A stretch of DNA of 13,281 bases from a bacterium (lineage in GTDB: Bacteria > Patescibacteria > ABY1 > BM507 > VMTK01): NCBI GenBank assembly GCA_030641105.1, contig DAOWHZ010000008.1:1-13281 (forward strand). The letters run 5' to 3'. A program made the translations under genes and the position numbers. Positions 1 through 7,612 of this stretch are shown piece after piece. The notes under the pieces were generated by a model. That model saw nothing but the letters and a program-made list of their open reading frames with translations, ran no database searches and was not told the origin of the DNA. Positions within the stretch are counted from its first letter, which is position 1. The number at the start of each line of letters is the position of its first letter.

Positions 1-3
1 ATA

Positions 4-201
4 ATGAATATATTAGAAGAGCAAATAAGAAAAGAAATGGCAAGACAAAAATTAACCCCTGAAAACATTTATAAACCGCTGGGAATAAATAGAGTTAATT
101 TTTATAAAGCCATTAAAACTTCTAATCTTGAAAATAAATCTTTGAAAAAGATTTTAGATTTTCTTGGATTATTCATAAAAATTAATTTAAAAAAAGTATG
201 A
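4..201 (+). CDS. Small helix-turn-helix (XRE/Cro-like) DNA-binding protein
   Basis: This gene encodes a 65-residue basic protein. Residues about 17-56 have the look of a Cro/CI-type helix-turn-helix: a helix around LTPENIYKPLGI, a recognition helix around NRVNFYKAIKTS, then a hydrophobic helix KKILDFLGL. By family knowledge such proteins bind operator DNA and are often autoregulators or antitoxins. The window starts only three bases upstream, so the true start may lie further upstream and no ribosome binding site can be judged. It ends with TGA, the only TGA stop among the complete genes here, and this overlaps the ATG of the next gene as ATGA, which implies translational coupling. The fold call is moderately sure; the role as repressor or antitoxin is inference. 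Confidence 0.6.
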   Translation: MNILEEQIRKEMARQKLTPENIYKPLGINRVNFYKAIKTSNLENKSLKKILDFLGLFIKINLKKV

Positions 202-491
202 TCAGAAATAAAAAACTTTATAAAAAATTATATTGCGCTGAATGTTGTGATATAAAAAATGATATAATGTCAAAAATGATAGCTTACGGAACAAAAACAT
301 GGGCTCACTATTTTGTTGAGGTTGAAAAAGTAGATTTTAAAAAATATGATATGGAACTATTAAAGAATGTTGAGCATATAGAATTTAATAATAAAAAAGA
401 AATGTTTGAATATTGGGATAAACTAGCAAATAGCAAGAAGATTGATTGGTGCATAGATTTTGATTATCCAGAAATATTAAGATTTAAATAA
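198..491 (+). CDS. Hypothetical 97-residue protein coupled to the HTH gene
   Basis: I do not recognise this family. The protein has no signal peptide or membrane segment. It is rich in Lys, Asp, Glu and aromatic residues. Cysteines sit at about positions 13, 16, 17 and 85, and the CAECC cluster near the N-terminus could bind a metal, but there is no full zinc-finger pattern. Its ATG overlaps the stop of the upstream HTH gene (ATGA), and no separate ribosome binding site is visible, so it is probably translated by coupling. A small DNA-binding protein followed by a small unknown protein is the arrangement of many toxin-antitoxin or autoregulated modules, but nothing in the sequence shows toxin activity. 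It runs convergent to the PBP gene and ends about 90 bases before a strong inverted repeat that may terminate both. Confidence 0.55.
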   Translation: MIRNKKLYKKLYCAECCDIKNDIMSKMIAYGTKTWAHYFVEVEKVDFKKYDMELLKNVEHIEFNNKKEMFEYWDKLANSKKIDWCIDFDYPEILRFK

Positions 492-535
492 GGAAAATTA
501 TAACAGATGGGAATATTTTTTTGTTTTAATTATTT

Positions 536-596
536 GCCATTGAAGAAAATAAAATGAAATAAAATGAAGCCATTGAAGAAAATAAAATAAAATGAA
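536..596. repeat. Imperfect tandem repeat, two copies
   Basis: A unit beginning GCCATTGAAGAAAATAAAA and ending AAAATGAA occurs at 536-568 (33 bases) and again at 569-596 (28 bases). The second copy lacks one five-base TGAAA/AATGA-type unit. The second copy runs into the left arm of the terminator-like inverted repeat. The repeat looks like slippage or local duplication of the terminator flank. It has no coding potential. Confidence 0.7.
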
Positions 597-634
597 GGCG
601 ACATGTCGACGTGTCGCCTTCATTTTATTTTATT
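581..634. terminator. Bidirectional terminator-like inverted repeat
   Basis: Bases 581-603 and 612-634 are perfect reverse complements (23 bp), separated by an 8-base loop TGTCGACG. The inner part of the stem is GC-rich (GAAGGCGACA pairing with TGTCGCCTTC). The outer part is A-rich on the left and T-rich on the right, giving a U-rich tail in either direction. It sits between the convergent 97-residue gene (ending at 491) and the PBP gene (stop codon at 644-646), exactly where a shared Rho-independent terminator is expected. Confidence 0.75.
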
Positions 635-643
635 GGTGTAAAT

Positions 644-3592
644 TTACTCCTTAATATTCGTCACACTAATCACAATCTCCCCACTTTTGGCAAACTGCCC
701 GTTCCAGCCATAACTTTCCGCGTAAAGGCGGTAAGTGCCAGAAGCTGGAACAGTTGCCCATTTAGTTAAAACAGGGCTGGCGTTAACCGGCTGTAAAGTC
801 GTGATATATTGCGGCTCGTCATTGTTGTCAGCTAAATAATAAAATTTAATTTTAGCGGTTTGTTCCGGGTTGCTAATATTTACTTTAAGCGTTAATGGGA
901 AGTCAACACTGGTTACGGCCAGTCCGTTGCTTGGCTCAAGCCATGACAAGCCAATATCATTGGTTGTTGAAGTTTCATCTAAAATTAAATTAAATTCCAA
1001 AGTTTTTTCCGAGCAGTTGTCAACATCATCGCAAACCCTGACTTTTAATTTATGAAAACCGTTGCTTAAAAAGCTGATTGATTGGCTTAAGTCAAAAGGA
1101 TAAGAGCTGATTGACGCTAATAAATTATCATTAATATAATATTCAGCCCGGTTAATGCCGCGGGGAGCTGAAGCATTAATATCAACGGTTAGCAGCGGCT
1201 CCATAATAGTTTGATTATTAACTGGTGATTCAATAAGAAAAGTTGGCTGGTTTTCCGGCTTATGCAGATTGTCGTATTCAGTCGGCGGCTTTTCATCTGT
1301 TAATTCCTGCTCCTGCTCTTTAGCCCATGCTAAAATGCGGCTTTCCCAAAGCTCAAATTGCGGATCTTGCTCCGGGCTTTTTGGCGCATCGCCGAGCGGA
1401 TCATTTTTGTTGATGTAGTAAAGAATAGAATGATGCTGGTTGAAAGTTTTTTCTTCAATTAAATGTTCCGGCGTGTATTCAGTCGCTAACAGGCCTGACA
1501 GCTTGTCAATTTTAACTTTAATCTCCCCGCCTATTTTGCCGTCAAGCACTGCTTTGCCAGTGGTAATTTGTTCCGGCTGCTTAAAGTATTCAATTGGCGT
1601 ATCACCTAAAACTTTTTGCATATAGTCATGCCAGATTGGCGCGGCAACAGTGCCGCCAGCCGCGCCCCGCTTCATTTCCGTATTATCATTATTGCCTACC
1701 CAGACACCGGTTACAATTGACGGCGTATAGCCGATTGTCCAGGCATCGCGATAATCATTAGTAGTGCCGGTTTTGGCCGCAACAGGCCTGGAACCGAGCG
1801 TGAGCCAGTTGTTCTCGCCAAAAGCATAAGCCCGGGCCGCATTGTCAGATAAGATACTATTAATTAAGCGGGCGATTTTAGCGTCAAGCACTTTTTTGCC
1901 TTTTTTTTCCTCATGCTCTTCAATAACCTTGCCGTCTTTGTCTTCTATTTTAAGCACGGCTGTAATCGGATGCAGTTTGCCTTCGCGGGCAAAAGCGCTG
2001 TAAGCATTAGTATGTTCAATTAATTTAACTTCGCCGCCGCCTAAAACCAAAGACAAGCCAAAACGCGAACGGTCTTTAAGCGTGGTGTAGCCCAATTCAT
2101 CAGCCAGGTCTAAGACATTATCAATGCCAGCCAAATAAATTGTTTTAACAGCCGGGATGTTAAGCGAGCCGGCTAAAGCTTTTTTAATCGTAACCGGACC
2201 ATGTTCTTGGCTGTCATAATTATGCGGTTCGTATGGTTTATCTGTTGTAGAAAAATTTGTTACTACATCATAAAGCACGGTATCCGGCGTGTAATCTTTC
2301 ATAAAAGCAGCGGCATAAACAGTTGGCTTAAAAGATGAGCCGGGCTGGCGGCCGCGGATAACAACATTATCATTTGGTTCAAATTTACAGTTTTTGCCGG
2401 AAACACAATCTTCCGGCTCGGATTCAGCAAAATAGTCCCGGGAGCCAACCATGGCAAGAATTTGCCCGGTTTTAGGATCAAGGGAAATTAAAGCGGCATT
2501 CCAGGCATTATAATTTGTTTTATTTTTTTCGCATCTGTCTTTGATAACCTCTTCGGCAATTTTTTGTTTATACAAATCCAGGGTGGTATAAATTTTTAAG
2601 CCCTCCTGCTCAATCATTTTTTCTCCGTATTTGTCTGCTAATAATTCTTTAATATACATCACAAAATGAGGCGCCATAATGTTATCAGTTTGTTCTTTAA
2701 ATTCAAGCTCGGCTGTCTTGGCTTGTTCGGCCTCTTCTTCACTGATATAGTTTTGTTTAACCATTAAGCCAAGGATATAATGCTGCCGGGCAATCAGTAA
2801 GTCTTTATTTGAGCCATAAGGAGAATAGCGAGTAGGCGCTTGCGGCAGGGCTGCCAGTATTGCGGCTTCGGCTAAACTAATATCTTGCGCTCTTTTGCTA
2901 AAGTAGCGCTGGCTGGCCGCTTCTACGCCGTAAGCGGTTGAGCCATAAGGAATTTCATTTAAATACATTTGCAAAATTTCATCTTTGCTGTATTTGTTTT
3001 CAACCTTGTAAGCAATCAGCAATTCTTTTATTTTTCTGGTGTAGGTTTTTTCCGGTGTAAGTATGGCGTTTTTTATCAGCTGCTGGGTTAAAGTAGAGCC
3101 GCCGGCTTTTTGCCTGCGCAAGATATTGGTTACAGCTGTTCTAAAAATAGCCCAAAAACTAAAGCCGCCATGCTGATAAAAATTTTTATCTTCAATAGCA
3201 ACAGTAGCGTTTTTTAAATACTCCGGGATTTCATCTAAGCTGACCAAGGTGCGTTTTTGGTCGCCATGAATTTCATAAAGAATGATTTCACCGGTACGGT
3301 CATAAATTTTAGTGGTTTGGGCAACTTGGCGATCAATTAAACGGTTAGGATCAGGCAGGCTGCGCGACAACCAGACAACTGTTGCCAAACCAAAAATACT
3401 GCTTAGAATTATTATAATAATTAGAAACTTAGACAGTTTATTGATTATTATTCTAGGCAATTTTGTTTTTTTCTTTCTGCTGGAAATACTTTTTCCGCGC
3501 CTATAATCAGCACGGCTGATATAATATTTTTTCTTTTTGTTGTTCCAGCCTCTAGGTGATTGAGTTTTGCGCGAGAGTTGAGGTATGGGCAT
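644..3592 (-). CDS. Bifunctional penicillin-binding protein, class A (PBP1A-like), with Ig-like C-terminal extension
   Basis: This 982-residue enzyme polymerises lipid II into glycan strands and crosslinks the stem peptides at the outer face of the cytoplasmic membrane. A very basic cytoplasmic tail (1-52) precedes a single membrane anchor (about 53-76). The GT51 transglycosylase domain shows IEDKNFYQHGG (Glu134, Asp135), GGSTLTQQL (164-172) and the helix ending YLNEIPYG (about 217). The transpeptidase domain has all three motifs: SSFK (catalytic Ser419, Lys422), SLN (476-478) and KTGT (607-610). An unusual Cys pair (396, 402) lies just before the SSFK motif. After about residue 740 come a linker and two beta-rich Ig-like segments (about 782-870 and 880-980), making it longer than the usual 650-850 residues. 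The ATG start has no Shine-Dalgarno but has a strong promoter upstream. Function is highly sure; the number of Ig-like domains is inferred. Confidence 0.96.
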   Translation of the reverse strand: MPIPQLSRKTQSPRGWNNKKKKYYISRADYRRGKSISSRKKKTKLPRIIINKLSKFLIIIIILSSIFGLATVVWLSRSLPDPNRLIDRQVAQTTKIYDRTGEIILYEIHGDQKRTLVSLDEIPEYLKNATVAIEDKNFYQHGGFSFWAIFRTAVTNILRRQKAGGSTLTQQLIKNAILTPEKTYTRKIKELLIAYKVENKYSKDEILQMYLNEIPYGSTAYGVEAASQRYFSKRAQDISLAEAAILAALPQAPTRYSPYGSNKDLLIARQHYILGLMVKQNYISEEEAEQAKTAELEFKEQTDNIMAPHFVMYIKELLADKYGEKMIEQEGLKIYTTLDLYKQKIAEEVIKDRCEKNKTNYNAWNAALISLDPKTGQILAMVGSRDYFAESEPEDCVSGKNCKFEPNDNVVIRGRQPGSSFKPTVYAAAFMKDYTPDTVLYDVVTNFSTTDKPYEPHNYDSQEHGPVTIKKALAGSLNIPAVKTIYLAGIDNVLDLADELGYTTLKDRSRFGLSLVLGGGEVKLIEHTNAYSAFAREGKLHPITAVLKIEDKDGKVIEEHEEKKGKKVLDAKIARLINSILSDNAARAYAFGENNWLTLGSRPVAAKTGTTNDYRDAWTIGYTPSIVTGVWVGNNDNTEMKRGAAGGTVAAPIWHDYMQKVLGDTPIEYFKQPEQITTGKAVLDGKIGGEIKVKIDKLSGLLATEYTPEHLIEEKTFNQHHSILYYINKNDPLGDAPKSPEQDPQFELWESRILAWAKEQEQELTDEKPPTEYDNLHKPENQPTFLIESPVNNQTIMEPLLTVDINASAPRGINRAEYYINDNLLASISSYPFDLSQSISFLSNGFHKLKVRVCDDVDNCSEKTLEFNLILDETSTTNDIGLSWLEPSNGLAVTSVDFPLTLKVNISNPEQTAKIKFYYLADNNDEPQYITTLQPVNASPVLTKWATVPASGTYRLYAESYGWNGQFAKSGEIVISVTNIKE

Positions 3593-3596
3593 ATGT

Positions 3597-3631
3597 GGAT
3601 TTTAGATTTTTGATTTAAGATTTACGATTTA
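3597..3631 (-). repeat. Five tandem 7-bp repeats in the PBP leader
   Basis: Read on the minus strand, five consecutive 7-mers TAAATCG, TAAATCT, TAAATCA, AAAATCT and AAAATCC fit the pattern WAAATCN and end four bases before the PBP start codon. They lie in the predicted 5' untranslated region and replace any recognisable ribosome binding site. The repeat is exact in period; its role is unknown. Confidence 0.8.
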
Positions 3632-3654
3632 AAATATGCTTGAATTATAACCAA

Positions 3655-3683
3655 ATTATAGCTGATTTCAGCACAAAGTTCAA
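3655..3683 (-). promoter_or_regulatory. Sigma70-like promoter for the PBP gene
   Basis: On the minus strand TTGAAC (3683-3678) is followed after exactly 17 bases by a perfect TATAAT (3660-3655), which is close to consensus. The start codon is 63 bases downstream of the -10 box. A small dyad, GCTGA-AA-TCAGC, occupies most of the downstream part of the spacer (3661-3672) and could be an operator, but this is only a possibility. A second TATAAT at 3649-3644 has no -35 box at the right distance. Confidence 0.72.
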
Positions 3684-3696
3684 TTAGTTTTTATAT

Positions 3697-4431
3697 TTAT
3701 TGTGTATCCTGTGTTTTTAACTTTAATAATCGCAGTTTTAATTTTATCAAATTTACAATAAATTTCATAGAATCTCTAGCTAAATTAATTTTGCTTTTTC
3801 TTGCTTCGTAGCGATTTTCCTGCCAGTCAACCGGTATTTCTTTTATTTTGCGGCCAAAATGATTAGCAAAGGCAATTAGTTCCGTATCAAAAAACCATTC
3901 GTTGCTTTGAATGCGGGGCATAAGCTGTTTGAATTTATTAACCTTAATTGCTTTAAAGCCGCATTGCAGGTCGGACAGATTGTGCCTTAATATTATTTTT
4001 GACAGCAAGTTGTAGGATTTAGAGCTAAAACTTCGCAGGAAAGATCTTTCTGTTTTTGAGTTTGGCAGCAATCTGGATCCGATCACTAAATCAAACCCCT
4101 CTTGAATTATGGGCTTGATTAAGTCTGGAATATTATATAAAGAAACCGCCAAGTCAATATCCATATAAACCAGAATATCTGCTTGACAATTTAGGCCATA
4201 GGTTTTGATAGCCCTGCCTTTGCCCGGGCTTTTGATATATTCTGTTTTAATATTTTCCTTTTCAAGCTCTAAGCAGATTTTATCTGTATTATCAGTTGAG
4301 CCATTGTTCAAGATAATAATTTTCCAATCAAAATTAAATCCTTGCTGTTTTAAATATTGCAACAACTGCAGGATATTATTTTTAAGAATTTTTTCTTCGT
4401 TGTAGGCTGGCAGGCAGAATTCTATTAGCAT
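3697..4431 (-). CDS. GT2 glycosyltransferase, polyprenyl/dolichyl-phosphate sugar synthase-like
   Basis: This 244-residue protein has a GT-A fold of glycosyltransferase family 2. It begins with the nucleotide-binding strand FCLPAYNEE (5-13), then LNNGSTDNT (41-49), the metal-binding DID (Asp91, Asp93), IGSR (117-120), LQCGFKA (155-161) and WFFDTEL (179-185). This order matches the dolichyl-phosphate glucose/mannose synthase group, which transfers a sugar from a nucleotide donor to polyprenyl phosphate in the cytoplasm. The basic C-terminal stretch (about 211-238) resembles the tail of the ALG5-like members and could bind membrane. There is no membrane-spanning domain. The ATG overlaps the end of the preceding GT2 gene by 7 bases (ATGCTAA). 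It is the last gene of the operon. Family is sure; the sugar is unknown. Confidence 0.88.
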   Translation of the reverse strand: MLIEFCLPAYNEEKILKNNILQLLQYLKQQGFNFDWKIIILNNGSTDNTDKICLELEKENIKTEYIKSPGKGRAIKTYGLNCQADILVYMDIDLAVSLYNIPDLIKPIIQEGFDLVIGSRLLPNSKTERSFLRSFSSKSYNLLSKIILRHNLSDLQCGFKAIKVNKFKQLMPRIQSNEWFFDTELIAFANHFGRKIKEIPVDWQENRYEARKSKINLARDSMKFIVNLIKLKLRLLKLKTQDTQ

Positions 4432-5189
4432 AATTTTAATTTTTTACCATCTTTGTTAAAAATAGAAATTTTTATAATGCTGTTTTTCGCAATCACATAT
4501 TGTAATCCTGTGAGCAATACTCCAATCCCATATTTTAAACTTCTAAAAAAATTAATTGATGAAGAATCTGTTTCATATTTTGTTGGGCAGCTTATTTCTC
4601 CGATTTTAAAATTAAAAAATAATGCCTGCAATAGCATTTGATTATCAAAAACAAAGTCATCTGAATTTTCCAGTAAAGGCAAAGTTTCCAGAGCTTTTTT
4701 AGAAAATACTCTGTAGCCGGTGTGGTATTCTGATAATTTTTGCCCAATCATTATATTTTCTATGAATGTTAGAAATCTGTTAGATAAATATTTATATAAA
4801 GGCATTCCGCTTTTTAATGATTTGCCTCCCAGGATTCTTGAGCCAAGCACTACATCATAAATTTCTTCAGCCACCAGCGAGCTCATTGCTGTTATTAAAC
4901 GGGGATTATATTGGTAATCAGGATGCAGCATTACTACAATATCCGCGCCACGCTCTAATGCCTGCTTATAGCAGGTTTTTTGGTTAGCGCCATAGCCCTT
5001 GTTTTTATTATGAATAAATAATTTCAAGCCCAGCTTTTTGGCGCAGTTAACTGTTTGATCAGAACTTTTGTCATCTACTAATATTATATCATCAACAATA
5101 TCATGCGGTATAGCATCATAAGTTTTTTTAAGAGTTTTTTCAGCATTATAAGCCGGCATAACTACAATTATTTTTTTGTTGTTTAGCAT
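4425..5189 (-). CDS. GT2 glycosyltransferase, DPM/DPG synthase-like
   Basis: This 254-residue family 2 glycosyltransferase carries VVMPAYNAEKTL (9-20), LVDDKSSDQT (37-46), NKGYGANQKTCY (63-74), MLHPDYQY (87-94), LGSRILGG (115-122), SEYHTGYRVFS (153-163) and DDFVFDNQ (177-184). In place of a DxD motif it has HPD, which I recall as typical of this subgroup rather than a defect. The group is related to dolichyl-phosphate mannose synthases, so it probably makes a lipid-linked sugar or acts on a cytoplasmic lipid carrier. It lies 4 bases after the methyltransferase gene and overlaps the next GT2 gene by 7 bases, so the three genes are almost certainly cotranscribed. No Shine-Dalgarno is visible. 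Family is sure; acceptor and sugar are unknown. Confidence 0.88.
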   Translation of the reverse strand: MLNNKKIIVVMPAYNAEKTLKKTYDAIPHDIVDDIILVDDKSSDQTVNCAKKLGLKLFIHNKNKGYGANQKTCYKQALERGADIVVMLHPDYQYNPRLITAMSSLVAEEIYDVVLGSRILGGKSLKSGMPLYKYLSNRFLTFIENIMIGQKLSEYHTGYRVFSKKALETLPLLENSDDFVFDNQMLLQALFFNFKIGEISCPTKYETDSSSINFFRSLKYGIGVLLTGLQYVIAKNSIIKISIFNKDGKKLKLC

Positions 5190-5193
5190 ATAT

Positions 5194-6117
5194 TTATTTT
5201 TCAGCTACAATATATAAGTCTTCCCCTTTTTTTGAAAAATATAATAAAAAATTTATTAAGAAGCAAATTGGAAATAATAATATAAAAAGAAAAATGTGCA
5301 AGGTCAATATTGGCTTGAACTTGCCTGTTTGCAAAAATCGGAAAAAAATATGATTTGACTTGGTTATTAAACTTAGCATACTCTGAGCAGAAGTAAAAGT
5401 TGAATATTCTAAAGAAAAGGCGCGGATCCGTTTAATTTTAAAATTATATTTTTTAAGCAATTTTATTAAAGATTGCGGAGTAAAAAATGTTAAATGGTGA
5501 TCTAAATCAAGAGCCAGCCAATATTTGCCGGTAAAAGCCCTTGTCCAGGAATTAAAATTAGGCACCTCAACTATTAATTTGCCTTGAGTATTTAATAGAC
5601 TATATATTTTTTCAATATATTTTTCTGGTTTTTTAATATGTTCTAAAACATGCAGGATAGTGATAATATCAAAATGTTTATTGCTAAAATTAAGCTTAAG
5701 CAGATCTTTGTCGTATATTTCTAATTTTAATTTATTTTTAGAAAATTCTAAAGCATTTTGTGAAATTTGCGTGCCAACAGCAGTATGGTATTTAAAATAT
5801 TTTTTTAAATAATAAAGCATAAAACCCCTGCCACTGCCAATATCAAGAATACTTTTTGCTTTAGGGTAAATTTTAACTATTTTGCAGGCGCGGACAAAAC
5901 GAAAAAGCTTGACTATACATTCAACGCCAAAATTAAACCTGCCGCTTATGTCTTTTTTATAATATTTTTCATAAATAGACTTAGGATTAAAAGTTTTTTC
6001 TATTTCAGTAAAAATCAGGCCGCATTCATTGCATAAATAAAGCGCTTTATAATCAAAGTTATGGATTTTTTTACGATTATAATGTTTGCATTCCATATTT
6101 TTACTAAACCTTGGCAT
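5194..6117 (-). CDS. Zn-ribbon class I SAM-dependent methyltransferase
   Basis: This 307-residue protein starts with a small metal-ribbon-like segment (Cys10, His12, then CNEC at 29-32). A Rossmann methyltransferase domain follows, with the SAM-binding motif ILDIGSGRGFM (90-100) and HVLEH (156-160). VEVPN (183-187) and DHHLTFFTPQSL (206-217) are typical of the methyltransferases found in surface-sugar clusters. A hydrophobic helix at about 273-293 suggests membrane attachment near the C-terminus. The substrate is unknown; a sugar or lipid-linked sugar is inferred from the neighbours. The annotated ATG has AGGAA almost touching it, which is too close to be ideal; the ATG at residue 8 (6096) is a possible alternative start. 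It is separated from the upstream GT-C gene by 110 bases, the largest gap in the operon. Confidence 0.85.
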   Translation of the reverse strand: MPRFSKNMECKHYNRKKIHNFDYKALYLCNECGLIFTEIEKTFNPKSIYEKYYKKDISGRFNFGVECIVKLFRFVRACKIVKIYPKAKSILDIGSGRGFMLYYLKKYFKYHTAVGTQISQNALEFSKNKLKLEIYDKDLLKLNFSNKHFDIITILHVLEHIKKPEKYIEKIYSLLNTQGKLIVEVPNFNSWTRAFTGKYWLALDLDHHLTFFTPQSLIKLLKKYNFKIKRIRAFSLEYSTFTSAQSMLSLITKSNHIFFRFLQTGKFKPILTLHIFLFILLFPICFLINFLLYFSKKGEDLYIVAEK

Positions 6118-6227
6118 TTCCTAGCGTGCTTTGGTGAATATTGGCGGAAACACAATTACTGCACAGAACATGTTTTACGCTAATCAATCCCGCCGAGGCG
6201 GGACCAAAAGTGCCAAAGTTTTAATTT
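6118..6227 (-). other. 110-base gap within the operon with a GC-rich palindrome
   Basis: This gap is visibly less AT-rich than its surroundings. It contains a perfect hairpin at 6188-6203, minus strand TCCCGCCTCGGCGGGA, with a 6-bp stem and 4-base loop (or 7 bp with a 2-base loop). The hairpin is not followed by a clean T-run, so it is a weak terminator or attenuator at best. No convincing promoter was found. The only minus-strand ATG frame, about 16 codons just before the methyltransferase gene, has no supporting features. Confidence 0.5.
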
Positions 6228-7601
6228 TTAATCGTTTCGTTTATAAACCAGAATGTCTTTGTTTTGGAAAGTTAATTTATAATTATTTTTAATATAATTG
6301 TTAACCGGATTATTTTTATTGTAATTATATTTTTCAACCATTTTGTAATTTAGAACAGCGCAAGCTGGCTGATGTTTTTTTAGCGCTTCTTCGGCCTGTA
6401 AAAATTGCTGTTTAGTATGAAGCTCTGTTAATAAAAAAGAAAAGGGAATTGGATTTAATTGTCTGGCTTCAAAATCTAAGCCGGCAAGAAACGGCCCGGC
6501 ATATATGTAATCAGAACCATGGCAGTTGCCTTTAATATAGCTGATGATTGTTGAATTTGTCACTGAATAAAACAACGGGTATTGATAAATAAAATTTACT
6601 GAAGGGCTGGCAATAATTATTAGAGCGGTAAAAAAGATTGTTAATGTTATTATATTAATTATATTAGAAAAGTTCGCCATGCTTAAAGATTTTAATTTTT
6701 CAAGAGACAATGAAATAAGAATATATAATGGGAAAATAATTAAAGATATATGATATATGTCTGCCAAAGGAATAGCGGATAGCAATAGCACAAATTGAAT
6801 GAAAATAAGAAAATAGATTTTTTTTGACTTTTCTTTTTTTAAAATCCATGCTGTTAAAAGCAAAATAATAAAGAAGAATATCAATAGGTTAAAAGGTGTT
6901 TTACTGATTTCCGTGTAGTTGAATAAAGGAAAAATAATTAAAGTTTGATAAAGTAGTTTAGCAGGCCATTTTATAAACAATAATATTAACGGCGACAAGG
7001 AAAATATTAAATAGTAAAAGTTTAGTTTTAATAATAAATGTTTTTTTTCTTTTAAAAATAAGATAAACAAAAAGAAAGACAGTGCTAACAAGCTGATTAT
7101 GCCAAGATGCTGCAAAAACAGAATAGACAAGCTGGTTAATAATCCGCTAATAATAAAATTGTTTACTGAATAATTTTTTAGGCCTTTAATAAAAAAATAA
7201 ACAGCCCAGATAATAAAAAAAATATTAAAAGTATGATAGCTGATAATTGGCCAGTAAAAAGAAGAAATAATAAAAATTAAAGGCGGCAAATAGCGCAATC
7301 TATTGTTTGATATTTCTTGACTGATTTTATAAATGCCGATGGCGCTAAAAAAAATAAACAAAATAGCTAAAAAGTTGGCCACAAAATAATGAACGCCAAA
7401 AATTTTCCAGACCCAAAAAACTAAATAAAAACTGCCTGGCGCGACAAATTCAAAAAAATCAACATATAATTCTTTGCTGTTTATTAAATTCCAAGCCCCT
7501 GACAATACCACGCCTTCATCACTGTTAAAAAGGTGATTTAAGTGGAAAAATAATAAAAACAAAAATAAACCTATCCAATATAAATATTTTTTATTAATCA
7601 T
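6228..7601 (-). CDS. GT39/ArnT-like membrane glycosyltransferase (GT-C), paralogue B
   Basis: This 457-residue protein has about ten hydrophobic segments. The first extracytoplasmic loop carries SDEG (Asp28, Glu29), the acidic motif expected of GT-C enzymes such as ArnT/PMT relatives, followed by FFEFVAPGSFYLVFW (49-63). Mid-protein features include LFLQHLG (161-167) and DIYH (281-284). The last 110 or so residues form a soluble, presumably outward-facing domain containing IYAGPF and CAVLNYKMVEKY. The family takes a polyprenyl-phosphate-linked sugar and transfers it to a lipid, glycan or protein outside the membrane. It is colinear with the gene 11 bases upstream over its whole length, so it arose by tandem duplication. 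The exact CAZy family and sugar are not certain. Confidence 0.82.
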   Translation of the reverse strand: MINKKYLYWIGLFLFLLFFHLNHLFNSDEGVVLSGAWNLINSKELYVDFFEFVAPGSFYLVFWVWKIFGVHYFVANFLAILFIFFSAIGIYKISQEISNNRLRYLPPLIFIISSFYWPIISYHTFNIFFIIWAVYFFIKGLKNYSVNNFIISGLLTSLSILFLQHLGIISLLALSFFLFILFLKEKKHLLLKLNFYYLIFSLSPLILLFIKWPAKLLYQTLIIFPLFNYTEISKTPFNLLIFFFIILLLTAWILKKEKSKKIYFLIFIQFVLLLSAIPLADIYHISLIIFPLYILISLSLEKLKSLSMANFSNIINIITLTIFFTALIIIASPSVNFIYQYPLFYSVTNSTIISYIKGNCHGSDYIYAGPFLAGLDFEARQLNPIPFSFLLTELHTKQQFLQAEEALKKHQPACAVLNYKMVEKYNYNKNNPVNNYIKNNYKLTFQNKDILVYKRND

Positions 7602-7612
7602 ATTTATTTGTC

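Noticed and set aside
4..253. Alternative genetic code with TGA read as glycine (as in Gracilibacteria)
   Set aside because: Reading through the single TGA would give a tail with no features and would remove the clean ATGA overlap with the next gene. All other genes are consistent with the standard bacterial code.
2299..2481. A 60-residue minus-strand frame inside the PBP gene
   Set aside because: It is an alternative frame of the well-supported transpeptidase domain. The same applies to the plus-strand frames at 870, 1440 and 3312.
4914..4937. HPD instead of DxD in the second GT2 enzyme as a sign of inactivation
   Set aside because: The MLHPDYQY motif and the other motifs around it are, as I recall, the normal consensus of this GT2 subgroup, so it is not evidence of a dead enzyme.
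6188..6203. Rho-independent terminator ending the first part of the glycan operon
   Set aside because: The short GC-rich hairpin is not followed by a T-run on the minus strand (TTGATTAGCG follows), so termination is unsupported.
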